Part shown: one piece after another, positions 9,150 through 18,658 of the stretch
Layout: every line of letters begins with the position of its first letter
Numbering within the stretch: the stretch's first letter is position 1
Assembly (NCBI GenBank): GCA_025055595.1
Contig: JANWWU010000071.1
Coordinates: 1 to 44,249, forward strand
Direction: 5' to 3'
Length of the DNA: 44,249 nucleotides
DNA from: Planctomycetota bacterium
Lineage (GTDB): Bacteria > Planctomycetota > UBA11346
Program-made: the position numbers and the translations under genes
The notes under the pieces: generated by a model
The model's database searches: none
What the model was told of the DNA's origin: nothing
What the model saw: the letters and a program-made list of their open reading frames with translations, nothing else

Positions 9150-9221
9150 GGCCCGCTGCCTTCTCAAGCAGCTAGAAGCTCCAATCCTAAGACGAGGAGC
9201 GCGCTGGCAAGGGGCAGCGCT

Positions 9222-10060
9222 TCACGGCTCCTGGACGCGCAGCTCCCAAGCGATCTCGTGCTGGCTGCTCACCGGCTGGGTCATCGCCTCGATCGCCAGG
9301 GTCAGCGCGAGCCGGCCGCGCAGCTGGCTCGGCAGGCCCTCGGCGAGCGCGATCTCGCCCTCGCCGCGCAGGGCGCTGATCGAGCCCTGCACCGGGGTCG
9401 GATCGCTTGCCAGGACGAAGCGCGGCGCGGCGCCGTCGGGGACGCGCAGCTGCCAGCGCTGGCCCTGCCAGGAGCGGCGCAGCGCCCCGCCGCTGAAGGG
9501 GGCGGGCAGCGGCACTTCGTCGTCTTCGGGGCGCGGCAGCGCGAGGATCTGGCTCCACAGCCGCTGCCAGGCGGCGGCGCCCCACAGCGCCTCGGCCTGG
9601 GCGGCGAGCGGCGAGGGCTCGCCGGGCATGCTCGCCGGCGCGCGGCGCTGCACCGCGGCGACGATCTCCTCCGCGCCCTCGACGCGCAGCACGCGGCCGC
9701 TGGCGCGCTCGACCTGCAGCCGCAGGGTCTGGCCGACCAGCGCGTAGAGGTGTCCGAGCAGGGGGTCGTCGGCGCCCGCGCCGCGCGCGCTGTCGAGGAC
9801 GATCTCGGTCGCCGGGCCGCGGTGCAGCGCCTGGACGCGGATGAAGGAGAGCGCGAGCGTGGCGCTCGTCGCCTCGACCGCGGCGCAGCGCAGGCCGAGG
9901 TCCCAGGCGATCCGCGTCTCGTACTGCAGGCGGTCGCCGGCGCTCTCCCACTGCACGCGCTGCTCGGTGACCCAGCGGTAGAACACGACCTGCTCGGGGC
10001 GCGGGTCGTACGAGAGGGCCGGCAGCAGGCCGGCGAGCGCGAGCAGCAGGCCGGCGCGCA

Positions 10061-10061
<1 letters not shown>
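9222..10061 (-). CDS. Secreted protein of unknown function
   Basis: A 279-residue protein starting [17 protein letters not shown], a likely Sec signal peptide without a lipobox Cys. The mature part is a series of short hydrophobic strands ([52 protein letters not shown]) typical of an extracytoplasmic beta protein. The pattern of an early YRW, a central [11 protein letters not shown] and then GRVLRVEG recalls the DUF6263-type secreted proteins, but I am not sure of that. Its ATG overlaps the stop of the polyprenyl synthase as TGATG, so the two are translationally coupled. Longer in-frame starts are Arg/Ala shadow sequence of the upstream gene. Confidence 0.68.
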
Positions 10062-10924
<863 letters not shown>

Positions 10925-11005
10925 GACCACATGCTGACGAGGCCGCGCTGCCGGCAACCGCTGTGCTGCCGATCGACAGACCGCGCTGGCGCGCAGGATC
11001 GCGGC

Positions 11006-11980
11006 ATGCGCTGGCTGCTGCTGTCCGCGACCCTGGCGATCCTCGTCGCCGGCGATCCGCTGGCGGCGCTGCCCGCACTGCCGCCGCCGCAGCCCCAGCG
11101 CGGCGCTCAGGCGCCCTGGGACCCGCTGGCCGGGCATGCCATCGCGCCCTGGCTGCGCTTCGTGCCCGGCGAGCGCGTGGTCTTCGATGGCGTCCTGCAG
11201 ATCGAGCGCGGGCCCAGCGACGGCCTCGAGGTGCTCGCCTGTCTGCGTGAGGGCAAGACCCACGAGGCGCTGATTCGCCTGCACGGCGACGAGGGCGAAC
11301 TCGCCAAGGCCGCGCTGCTCGCAGCCTTCGGGCTGTCAGACGGCAGGCCGGCCGAGGAAGGCCGCGGGATTCCTGCGCGCGGCACGCCGCTGCGGCTGAC
11401 GGTGCTGTGGCGCGACGAGGACGGGCAGTGGTGCTGGATCGATGCCGCGTGCCTGGTCCGCGATCGGCACAGCGATCGCCCCTTCCCGCCGCTGCCCTGG
11501 GTGTGGACCGGCTCGCGCTTTCTCACGGTGCGCGAGCGCCTGCCCGATGGCAGCGAGCGGCCGCGCCAGCGCTTCATGCTCTCGGTGACGCGCTCGCTCG
11601 CCGTCAACTACGACGAGCCCGATGCCCTGCTCGCGAGCCCCTTCCCCTGCGCCGATGAAGACCATCGCTTCGAGGCCTACAGCGCGCTGACCCCGCCGCG
11701 CGGCACGGCCCTCCACCTCGTCGTGCGGCCGGCGGAGCGCGTGCTGCAGCTCGCCCTCGCGGCCGACGGCACCCTGCATCAGGGCGAGGAAGCGGTCGAC
11801 GACGCGGCGCTGAGCGCCGCGCTGCGCGCCGCATTCGCCGGCTCGCCCCCGCATCACGCGGTGTTCGTGCGGGCCCCGGCGGCGGTCGGCGACGAGACGG
11901 TGCTGGCGGCGCGCCAGCGCCTGCTGGCCGCTGCCGCTGCCGCCGGCGTGTGGGCGGTGCCGCTCTTCGTCATGCCCTGA
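11006..11980 (+). CDS. Secreted YdjY-domain protein with an ExbD/TolR-like C-terminus
   Basis: The 324-residue protein begins with a hydrophobic signal segment (MRWLLLSATLAILVAG). Residues about 50-130 (VVFDGVLQIERGP, LEVLACLREGKTHEALIRLH) match the YdjY domain, which I associate mainly with planctomycete and related secreted proteins and whose role is unknown. The last 75 residues (LQLALAADGTLHQGEEAVDDAAL, then HHAVFVRAPAAVGDETVL and AGVWAVPLFV) follow the pattern of the periplasmic ExbD/TolR domain. The protein would then be a periplasmic or envelope fusion lacking the usual separate N-terminal TolR anchor. It converges with the lipoprotein gene 9 bases away. The ExbD assignment is inference from residue pattern only. 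Confidence 0.75.
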   Translation: MRWLLLSATLAILVAGDPLAALPALPPPQPQRGAQAPWDPLAGHAIAPWLRFVPGERVVFDGVLQIERGPSDGLEVLACLREGKTHEALIRLHGDEGELAKAALLAAFGLSDGRPAEEGRGIPARGTPLRLTVLWRDEDGQWCWIDAACLVRDRHSDRPFPPLPWVWTGSRFLTVRERLPDGSERPRQRFMLSVTRSLAVNYDEPDALLASPFPCADEDHRFEAYSALTPPRGTALHLVVRPAERVLQLALAADGTLHQGEEAVDDAALSAALRAAFAGSPPHHAVFVRAPAAVGDETVLAARQRLLAAAAAAGVWAVPLFVMP

Positions 11981-11989
11981 GGCGGCGCG

Positions 11990-12511
11990 TCAGCGGAGGT
12001 TGGCGGCCGGGTTGCACCAAGAGTACTCGTCGCGGCGATAGGCGACGAGCGGGATCGGCTCGGCGCGAGAGAGCGAGCGGCCAGGCTGCAGGCGCAGCGG
12101 CTCGCTGCGGGTAGCGATCGGCTCCTTGGGTCCCGGCGGCGCTTCCTCGCGCCAGCCGAAGAGGCGGCCGCCGGGCAGCGGCGGCGGCGCCGGCAGCGGC
12201 GGCTCCTGCCAGCCGACGAGCGGAATCGCCGGCTGGTAGTGCATGGTCTGCTCGTCGGCGCGCAGGCCGACGAGCGGGCTGGGCGGGAAGCGCGGGCCCG
12301 GACGGCGACAGGTGCGCGGCTGGGCGTCGCGGGGATCGAGGGCCGGACGCTCGGCCGGCAGCTCGTAGACCTGGCGCGGCACGTCCGGGCTGCGCCAGGC
12401 GAAGGGGCCGAAGGCCTGGTCGACCGAGGTCGGCGGCTGGCGGGCCTGCACGGCGGGGTCGCAGCCGGCGAGGATCAGAACGGCGGCGGCGAGAGCGCAC
12501 AACCGTCGCAT
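11990..12511 (-). CDS. Small proline-rich lipoprotein
   Basis: A 173-residue protein whose N-terminus MRRLCALAAAVLILAGC is a lipoprotein signal with lipobox LAGC and lipid-modified Cys at residue 17. The mature part is rich in Pro, Arg and Glu, with repeated PxPLVGxR/W-like pieces (SPLVGLRADEQ, IPLVGWQEPP, IPLVAYRRDEY), so it is probably extended or disordered. A ribosome site AGGGAG precedes the ATG. A longer start at 12643 would bury the lipobox and is rejected. No family is recognised; it probably sits on the periplasmic face of a membrane. Confidence 0.72.
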   Translation of the reverse strand: MRRLCALAAAVLILAGCDPAVQARQPPTSVDQAFGPFAWRSPDVPRQVYELPAERPALDPRDAQPRTCRRPGPRFPPSPLVGLRADEQTMHYQPAIPLVGWQEPPLPAPPPLPGGRLFGWREEAPPGPKEPIATRSEPLRLQPGRSLSRAEPIPLVAYRRDEYSWCNPAANLR

Positions 12512-12592
12512 GGCTCCCTTATGCGCACTCCAGCGCGTTGTGCAAGCCGTAGGTCTTGCCGCGCCTCGCAGGCCGCCGGCGGCTCGACGCTC

Positions 12593-12622
12593 TTTGTCAG
12601 TGCGCCTGACAAAAATTGTCAG
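12593..12622 (+). promoter_or_regulatory. Inverted and direct TTGTCAG repeats, candidate enhancer
   Basis: A perfect 8-bp inverted repeat, TTTGTCAG at 12593-12600 and CTGACAAA at 12606-12613 with a 5-base spacer, is followed by a third TTGTCAG at 12616-12622. The sites lie about 90-115 bases before the predicted start from the sigma-54 promoter, the usual range for an activator enhancer. Confidence 0.5.
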
Positions 12623-12683
12623 GCCGCTCGGTCGCTTCCTCACGAAAGTGTTTCAAGTGCTGATGCGGGCGACGGCAGGAATT

Positions 12684-12699
12684 TGGCACGCGTCGTGCT
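12684..12699 (+). promoter_or_regulatory. Sigma-54 (RpoN) promoter of the prepilin gene
   Basis: The sequence TGGCACG-CGTC-GTGCT matches the sigma-54 consensus TGGCAYR-N4-TTGCW except at one base. The invariant GG (12685-12686) and GC (12697-12698) are separated by exactly 10 bases. Transcription would start near 12710, leaving a 24-base leader with AGGAGG at 12722-12727. Confidence 0.75.
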
Positions 12700-12733
12700 C
12701 GTAACCAGCGAACCTCAAACCAGGAGGCATCCT

Positions 12734-13501
12734 ATGCGTCATGGCTTCACCCTGATCGAGCTGATGATCGTCATCGCGATCATCGCGATCATCGCCGCCA
12801 TCGCCATTCCCAACCTGCTCGAGTCGCGCGTCACCGCGAACGAGTCGGCAGCGAGCGCCACCCTGAAGTCCGGCGTGTTCGCGGCCCAGACCCAGTTCAG
12901 AGGTGGAGCGTACCTCGACCGCGACCTCGACAATGTCGGCGAGAATGGCACCTTGCGCCTGCTCAGCGGCATCCGTGCGACGAACAAGGTCGCCGCCGGC
13001 CAGCTGCGCTTGCTGACCGGGCCCTTGGCGACGGCAGCGAACTACGCTGGTCTGGCAGGGGCAGCGGTCGGCGCGCCGGGCTATGTCGAGGCGAGCGGTT
13101 TCCGCTTCACGGCATATGCGAGCGGGGCGACGGATGACACGGAGACGACGGTCGAGATGCTGTTTGAGGACAACAACACGACAGCGCCTATGGCGCTGGC
13201 CGCGAACCAGACCGCGAACAACGGCGAGCGGCAGTGGATCGTCGGCTGCATTCCGGCAAGCTGGGGCGACACGGGCCGTCGCATCTTCGTGATGGGCGCG
13301 GATGGCCAGGTGCGCAGCCCGGCGGATCCGGCGGTGATCACGGCGGTCTACGGCGGCACGGCGCCGACGAACGGTACGCTGGGGACGGCGGCGATTCTGT
13401 CGACGGCGATCCGGCGCAACCTGGGCACGACCGCCGCTGCGATGACGGTAACCGCGCTGGATGACAATCCGGCTCCGCAGTATCCGGTGTTCGCGAAGTG
13501 A
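12734..13501 (+). CDS. Type IV/II prepilin (major pilin or pseudopilin candidate)
   Basis: The 255-residue protein starts MRHGFTLIELMIVIAIIAIIAAIAIPNLL, shortened here in essence to the prepilin peptidase site G4/F5 with Glu at mature position 5 and the long hydrophobic helix. The globular part is rich in Ala, Thr and Asn and matches no pilin I can name. It has a strong ribosome site (AGGAGG, 6 bases before the ATG), its own sigma-54 promoter and a strong terminator, so it is a one-gene unit probably made in quantity. Pilin genes under sigma-54 control are well known (the PilS-PilR/pilA case). It could be a type IV pilin or a type II secretion pseudopilin; no assembly genes are adjacent. Confidence 0.85.
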   Translation: MRHGFTLIELMIVIAIIAIIAAIAIPNLLESRVTANESAASATLKSGVFAAQTQFRGGAYLDRDLDNVGENGTLRLLSGIRATNKVAAGQLRLLTGPLATAANYAGLAGAAVGAPGYVEASGFRFTAYASGATDDTETTVEMLFEDNNTTAPMALAANQTANNGERQWIVGCIPASWGDTGRRIFVMGADGQVRSPADPAVITAVYGGTAPTNGTLGTAAILSTAIRRNLGTTAAAMTVTALDDNPAPQYPVFAK

Positions 13502-13543
13502 GGGCAGCGATTCGCAGGGGATAGAGAGAGAAGGATGGAGAGG

Positions 13544-13580
13544 CCTGGCCCCGCGCCGCGCGCGGGGCCAGGTGTTTTTT
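13544..13580 (+). terminator. Rho-independent terminator after the prepilin gene
   Basis: A perfect 13-bp stem, CCTGGCCCCGCGC at 13544-13556 with GCGCGGGGCCAGG at 13560-13572 and a 3-base loop, is followed by TTTTTT at 13575-13580. It ends rightward transcription just where the convergent recD gene stops. Confidence 0.93.
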
Positions 13581-15213
13581 AGGGACTCGCGCTCAGCCGC
13601 TGCCGCAGTCCGCTGCGCCGCCGCGCGCTCTCGCGCTGCGCCAGCGCCTGGCGCAGGCCTGCCTCGTCCCACCACAGCCAGGCCCGCCGCTGGGCGCGGG
13701 TGACCGCGGTGTAGACCATCTCGCGCGTCGCCAGGCGGCGCTGCGCTTCGTTGGCGAGCGGCGGCAGGCCGATGACCTCGATCGCCTCGCCCTGGCTGCC
13801 CTGGGCCTGGTGCACGGTGAGGAACCAGGCCGGCTGCAGCCGCGGCAGGCGGTGCAGGGGGAGGACGCGCACGCCGCCCGGCGTCGCGAGATGAACGGCC
13901 CAGCCTGCGCCCTCCGGCCAGCAGACGCCGAGGTCGCCGTTGGCCACCCCGAGCTCGGGGCGGTTGGCGGTGATCAGCACCGGCCGCCCGCGGTAGGGCA
14001 GGCCCGCGCGCAGGCCGGCCAGCTGCTGCTCCCAGAGCGCGTTCAAGGCCTCGCAGCCCCAGGGCCCCTGGCGCAGGACGCTGATCAGCCGCAGGCGGGG
14101 CAGCAGGGCGAGGCAGTCCTCGGGCGCGGAGGCGGCGCGCCAGGCGGCGAGCCAGGCGCTGTGGCGGGCCTGCAGGGCAGCGACCAGCGCCGCCGGCGAA
14201 CCTGGCAGCTCCTCTTGGCTGACGCCGTCGCTCGCCGCGGGCGGAACGAAACTGGCGAGGGCCGCCTCGTCATCGCCGCGCTGCAGGGCGGCGATCGTCG
14301 CGGCCAGCGCCGGCGCTTCGCGCGCCCGCCAGTTGTAGGACAGGCGCGCGGTGCAGCGCGCGAGCGGGTGCGTCGGCGGCAGCAGCGCGAGGTCGCTGAG
14401 CACCCGCCCCGGCTCCACCGAGGCCAGCTGATCGGGGTCGCCAAGCAGCAGGACGCGGCAGGAGGGCGGCAGACGCGCCAGCGCCTGGTCGAGCAGCGCG
14501 GCGTCGGCCATGCTCGCTTCGTCGATCACCGCCCAGTCCGGCGACTGCAGGGTGCGCGACATCGCCAGCCGATGCAGGGTGCTGCTCCAGGCGGTGAGGG
14601 CGGCGCAGGCCGCTGCGTCGAGTCCGGCGGCGCGCAGGCCCTCGCCGAGGGCCTCGGCGAGGCGGGCCGCGGCCTTGCCGGTCGGCGCCGCGAGGACGAC
14701 GAGCGGCAGCGGGCGCCCGCGCTGCTGCGCCGTGCGCGCCAGCAGCGCGATCAGGCGGGCGGCGAGCGTCGTCTTGCCGCAGCCCGGTCCGCCGAGGAGC
14801 AGCGTCAGCCCGTGCCGGCAGGCGAGCTCGGCGGCGCGGCGCGCCGCCGCCAGCGCCTCGCGGACGGCGGGCGGCGCGTCGTCCGGGGCTGGCGGGAAGG
14901 CGGCCGCGAGCTCGGCGGCATCGACGGCCGGCGGAAGCTCGGCGGCGCGGCGCTGCAGCTGCTCGGCCAGGCGCTGCTCGTGTTGCCAGACGCGGCGCGT
15001 GCACAGCCAGTCGCCATCGAGGACCAGCGGGGCCCCGCGGCTGGCGGGCGGGCGCTCGGCCAGCCCGCTGGCGAGCAGGATCTCGGCTTCGGCCGCGCGC
15101 AGCGTCATCCCGGTGTCGCCCTCGGCGACGCGCGCGCTCAGGCGCTGCAGCAGCGGCAGCGCCGCGGGGGCGGCGAAGCCTTCGACGAGCAGGCGTGCCC
15201 ACAGCTCATGCAT
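13579..15213 (-). CDS. recD: Exodeoxyribonuclease V subunit alpha (RecD helicase)
   Basis: The fast 5'-3' helicase motor of RecBCD, which processes double-strand breaks for recombination and degrades foreign linear DNA. The 544-residue sequence has Walker A GGPGCGKTT at residues 141-149, TGKAAARL (motif Ia), Walker B VIDEASM, GDPDQLASVEPG (motif III), and the C-terminal superfamily 1 motifs LTVHQAQGSQ and YTAVTRAQ. It starts 8 bases inside the end of recB, closing the recC-recB-recD unit. The length is somewhat shorter than the E. coli protein of about 608 residues. Confidence 0.96.
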   Translation of the reverse strand: MHELWARLLVEGFAAPAALPLLQRLSARVAEGDTGMTLRAAEAEILLASGLAERPPASRGAPLVLDGDWLCTRRVWQHEQRLAEQLQRRAAELPPAVDAAELAAAFPPAPDDAPPAVREALAAARRAAELACRHGLTLLLGGPGCGKTTLAARLIALLARTAQQRGRPLPLVVLAAPTGKAAARLAEALGEGLRAAGLDAAACAALTAWSSTLHRLAMSRTLQSPDWAVIDEASMADAALLDQALARLPPSCRVLLLGDPDQLASVEPGRVLSDLALLPPTHPLARCTARLSYNWRAREAPALAATIAALQRGDDEAALASFVPPAASDGVSQEELPGSPAALVAALQARHSAWLAAWRAASAPEDCLALLPRLRLISVLRQGPWGCEALNALWEQQLAGLRAGLPYRGRPVLITANRPELGVANGDLGVCWPEGAGWAVHLATPGGVRVLPLHRLPRLQPAWFLTVHQAQGSQGEAIEVIGLPPLANEAQRRLATREMVYTAVTRAQRRAWLWWDEAGLRQALAQRESARRRSGLRQRLSASP

Positions 15214-18200
15214 CGCCAGTCTCCAGCAGGCTCAGCCACGCGGCGGCGGGCTCGACGGCGATCGCGCCGGCGCCGGGCTGGCGGCAGCGGACGAAGACGA
15301 ACCAGGCCCGCCCGAGGTGGCGGTCCGGGTCGTAGCGCGCGCCGAGGCGCAGGGCGAGGAAGCGGTGCAGCGCCGCCAGGTACAGGCGGCCCTGCAGCAG
15401 GTAGAGCTCGTCGCGCAGGACGCGCGCCAGCTGCGCGCGCTCGTAGCTCGGCAGCAGGTTGGTCTTCCAGTCGACGATGTGCCAGCGGCCGTCGTCGCCG
15501 ATCGCGAGCAGGTCGCAGATCGCGGTGAAGCGGCCGCGCGGCAGCACGGCGGCCGGCTCGAGCGCGAGCTCGGTCAGCAGCGGCGCAAGCGGCACGTCGC
15601 GCGGCACGGCGAGCTGCACCGGCCACTCCGCCGAGCGCCGTCGCGGCGGCAGCGCCGCTGGGGCCCCGAGGCCGGGCAGGGGCTCGGCGAGCGCGCGCTG
15701 CAAGCCTTGGGCGGCACGCGCTGCCTGCACCGCGCTCAGCGGCAGCGCCGCTGCCTTTGCTGCGCGCTGTAGGGCGCCGGCAATCAGCTCCGTGGAGCCG
15801 GCCCAGGCCGCGAGGTCGGCCTGGGCGAGCGCGCGGTGCACGAGGTCGCCCCAGCGCGGGCCGCGCGGCGCCTCCTCGGGGTCGGCCGGCTCCACGGCCG
15901 GCGGCTCGTCGTCGGCCTGCCAGCCTGCCCCGGCGTCCTGCTCCTGCCAGCGCCGGCACAGGGCGGTGAAGCTGCTCGCCGTCCACTGCCGCGGGATGGG
16001 GGCCGGCGGTGGCGGCGGCGCGCGCTCGCTGTCGACGGCCGCCCGGGCCGGCGGCGGCGCGGCGTCGTCCTCGGCCACCTCGCCGACGCGCTGCCGGCCT
16101 ATGCAGGCGCTGGGCGGCGGCGCGTGCTGCAGGTCCGGCGCCACGGCTTTTTCCAGCGCTTCCCACGGCGCGTTGTCCTTGGCGAGCCCGCCGACCCCGC
16201 GGCCGCCGAGCAGCCAGGCGAGGGCGCTGCGCACGGCGTCGGGATCGGAGGAGCGCCGTGCGCGGTGCGGCGCCCAGATCAGGTAGAGGCGGTGGCGGGC
16301 CCGCGTCAGCGCGACATAGAGCAGGCGCAGGTCCTCGCTCAGCGCCTCGTACCCAGCGAGGCGGCTGGTCTCGGAGTCGCCGTCATCGAGCACCAGCGTC
16401 GGCTGCTCCTCGCCTGCGCGGTGGACGATCAGCGGCGGCTCGGGCTCGCGCAGCCCGCCCCAGGCGAAGGCCTCGAAGACCACCGGCCACTCCAGCCCCT
16501 TGCTGGCGTGCACGGTGGCGATGGCCACCGCGTCATCGTCGCGCTCGAGACGGCGCAGCCCCTCGAGCGCGAGCTCGGCCTGCTCGGCGAGCCAGGTCGG
16601 CAGCGCCGCCGCCGGCACCGGCGCCGCGGCGAGCAGCTCGACGAGGTGCAGGACATCGGTGAACAGGCGCCCGCCGTCGTCGAGGTGGGCCAGGCGCTGG
16701 CGCGGGCTGCCCCAGCCGAGGTCGAGGTCGGCGAGTTCGTACCACCAGGCGAGGGGCCCGTGCTCGGCGAGGACGAGGCCGAGCGCGGCGCAGGCGGCGC
16801 CGAAGGCCGCCAGCGCGCGGGCGCTGGCGGCGGGATCGGCCAGCAGCGCCGCCGGGCAGCCGCAGAGGCGGGTGGCGAGGGCGCGGCGCAGCGCGCCCTC
16901 CTCGCCGGGCTCGAGGCTGGCGGCGAGCAGGGCGCGCAGGGCCGTCGCCGCCTCGCTGCCGAACACGCTGCTGCGGTCGCGGCGGACGGCGGCGATGCCG
17001 CGCGCGCGCAGCGCGGCGTGCATCGCCTCGGCCTGGGCGTGGGTGCGGACCAGCACCGCGATATCGCGGGGCTGCAGCGGCCGCGCGCGCTCGCCCTCGC
17101 TCAGGCGCACGCCGTTGGCGGGATCGAGCAGGCGCGCGATCTCGGCGGCGACCACCGCGCAGACCCGCTCGCGGGCCTCGGCCAGCGTGGCCTCGCCGAG
17201 CTCCAACGTCCACAGCTGGAGCGGCTCGGGCGGCAGCCGCCCGCTCGCCAGCCGCGCGGGGTGTCGGCCCGCGCAGCGATGATAGGCGATGTCGAGCGAG
17301 CCGAAGGGCTGCGGCAGCGGCGTGGGCTCGAGGTAGAGCTGATTGATCGCCTCGATCAGTGGCAGATCGCTGCGGTGGTTGGTCGTCAGCGTGAAGCGGC
17401 GCTCGGGCGGCACTGCCGCGCGCGCCGCGGTGTAGGCGTAGACATCGGCGCCGCGGAAGCCGTAGATCGCCTGCTTGGGGTCGCCGATCAGCACGAGGTG
17501 GTGGCGCTGGTCGAGGAAGCAGCGGCGGATGATCTCCCACTGCAGCTGGTCGGTGTCCTGGAACTCGTCGATCAGCAGCGCGTCGTAGCGCGCGCCGAGG
17601 CGGGCGGCGAGCAGCTCGCCTCGCTGCTGATCACGGAGGGCGGCGGCGAGCGCCAGCAGGCAGTCGCCGACCGCCAGCTCCTCGCTGTGCTGGCAGCGCG
17701 CGAGCAGGGCCTGCAGATAGTCTTCGTGGAAGCTGGCCAGCACGAGCGTGTGCCAGTCCTGCACGCGTTGCCGCAGGGCGCGCAGGGCGGCGGCGTACGC
17801 TGGCGGAAGCCGATCCAAGGCTTCATCTTGCCAGAGGTTCGAGAGCCGCTCCGGCCACTCGTCCCGGCCCTCGAGCCAGCGTGCCAGCTGCGCCAGTTTC
17901 GGACCGAGCTTCTGCGGATGATGGACGCGATTCTTCGGCAACGCGGCGCGTTCAGCGAGGCTGATCAGCTGCTGCGTCGCGTCCTGCAGCCACGAGCGCT
18001 CCTCCTGCAGGGTCGAGCACGGATGCGCCCGCGGCAGCTGCGCCGTCCGGCAGCGCGCGCGCGGGTGCTGTTCGCTGAGCGCCGCGACGGCGCGCAGGGC
18101 CCGCAAGGGGTTGCCGAGCAGATCAGCGACCCAGGGGCAGCGGTCGCGCAGCCGGCTGCGGAACCAGTCGTGGACGAAGCGCTCGCGCCAGCGCTCGGGC

Positions 18201-18658
18201 TCGTTGAGCACACGGAACTCGGCGGCGATGCCGACTAGCGCCGCCTCCTGCCGCGCCAGGCGCTGGGCGAAGGCGTGGATGGTGGCGATCGGCGCGGCAT
18301 CGAGGCGCTCGCTGGCCCGGCACAGGCGCAGCTGCCACTGCCGCCGCTCGTCGGCGGGCAGGGCGCGCGCGCGCTGCTGCAGCCAGGCGACGCAGGGATC
18401 GTCGACGGGCGCGCCGTCAAGCAGGGCCGCGCGCAGGGCGGCGAGCCGCGCGCGCAGGCGATCGGCGAGCTGGCCGGTGGCGGCGCGGGTGAAGGTCAGC
18501 AGCGCGATCCGCTCGAGCGGCAGCCCGGCCTCGAGAATGAGGCGGGAGACGATGCCGGTGATCGTGTAGGTCTTGCCGGTGCCGGCGCTCGCCTCGAGCA
18601 GCAGCGGCCCGGGGCTGAGCGCGGTCGCGTCCTCGCCGGCGAGCTGGAAGGGGCGCAT
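15206..18658 (-). CDS. recB: Exodeoxyribonuclease V subunit beta (RecB helicase-nuclease)
   Basis: The 3'-5' helicase and nuclease of RecBCD. The 1150-residue protein begins with Walker A EASAGTGKT (residues 22-30) and LTFTRAATGQLADRLR. It continues with IDEFQDTDQLQW, GDPKQAIYGFRGAD, ATVHASKGLEWPVVF and LLYVALTRARHRLY, the UvrD/RecB motif set. A proline- and alanine-rich linker (around ERAPPPPPAPIP) connects to the C-terminal RecB-family nuclease with WGDLVHRAL and the catalytic IVDWKTN. Its ATG overlaps the recC stop as TGATG. The same frame stays open far upstream, but that stretch is Arg/Ala/Pro shadow of recC. Confidence 0.97.
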   Translation of the reverse strand: MRPFQLAGEDATALSPGPLLLEASAGTGKTYTITGIVSRLILEAGLPLERIALLTFTRAATGQLADRLRARLAALRAALLDGAPVDDPCVAWLQQRARALPADERRQWQLRLCRASERLDAAPIATIHAFAQRLARQEAALVGIAAEFRVLNEPERWRERFVHDWFRSRLRDRCPWVADLLGNPLRALRAVAALSEQHPRARCRTAQLPRAHPCSTLQEERSWLQDATQQLISLAERAALPKNRVHHPQKLGPKLAQLARWLEGRDEWPERLSNLWQDEALDRLPPAYAAALRALRQRVQDWHTLVLASFHEDYLQALLARCQHSEELAVGDCLLALAAALRDQQRGELLAARLGARYDALLIDEFQDTDQLQWEIIRRCFLDQRHHLVLIGDPKQAIYGFRGADVYAYTAARAAVPPERRFTLTTNHRSDLPLIEAINQLYLEPTPLPQPFGSLDIAYHRCAGRHPARLASGRLPPEPLQLWTLELGEATLAEARERVCAVVAAEIARLLDPANGVRLSEGERARPLQPRDIAVLVRTHAQAEAMHAALRARGIAAVRRDRSSVFGSEAATALRALLAASLEPGEEGALRRALATRLCGCPAALLADPAASARALAAFGAACAALGLVLAEHGPLAWWYELADLDLGWGSPRQRLAHLDDGGRLFTDVLHLVELLAAAPVPAAALPTWLAEQAELALEGLRRLERDDDAVAIATVHASKGLEWPVVFEAFAWGGLREPEPPLIVHRAGEEQPTLVLDDGDSETSRLAGYEALSEDLRLLYVALTRARHRLYLIWAPHRARRSSDPDAVRSALAWLLGGRGVGGLAKDNAPWEALEKAVAPDLQHAPPPSACIGRQRVGEVAEDDAAPPPARAAVDSERAPPPPPAPIPRQWTASSFTALCRRWQEQDAGAGWQADDEPPAVEPADPEEAPRGPRWGDLVHRALAQADLAAWAGSTELIAGALQRAAKAAALPLSAVQAARAAQGLQRALAEPLPGLGAPAALPPRRRSAEWPVQLAVPRDVPLAPLLTELALEPAAVLPRGRFTAICDLLAIGDDGRWHIVDWKTNLLPSYERAQLARVLRDELYLLQGRLYLAALHRFLALRLGARYDPDRHLGRAWFVFVRCRQPGAGAIAVEPAAAWLSLLETGDA

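Noticed and set aside
12593-12622. Inverted repeat as a terminator
   Set aside because: No T-tract follows on either strand, and it lies upstream of genes on both sides; an operator or enhancer role fits better.
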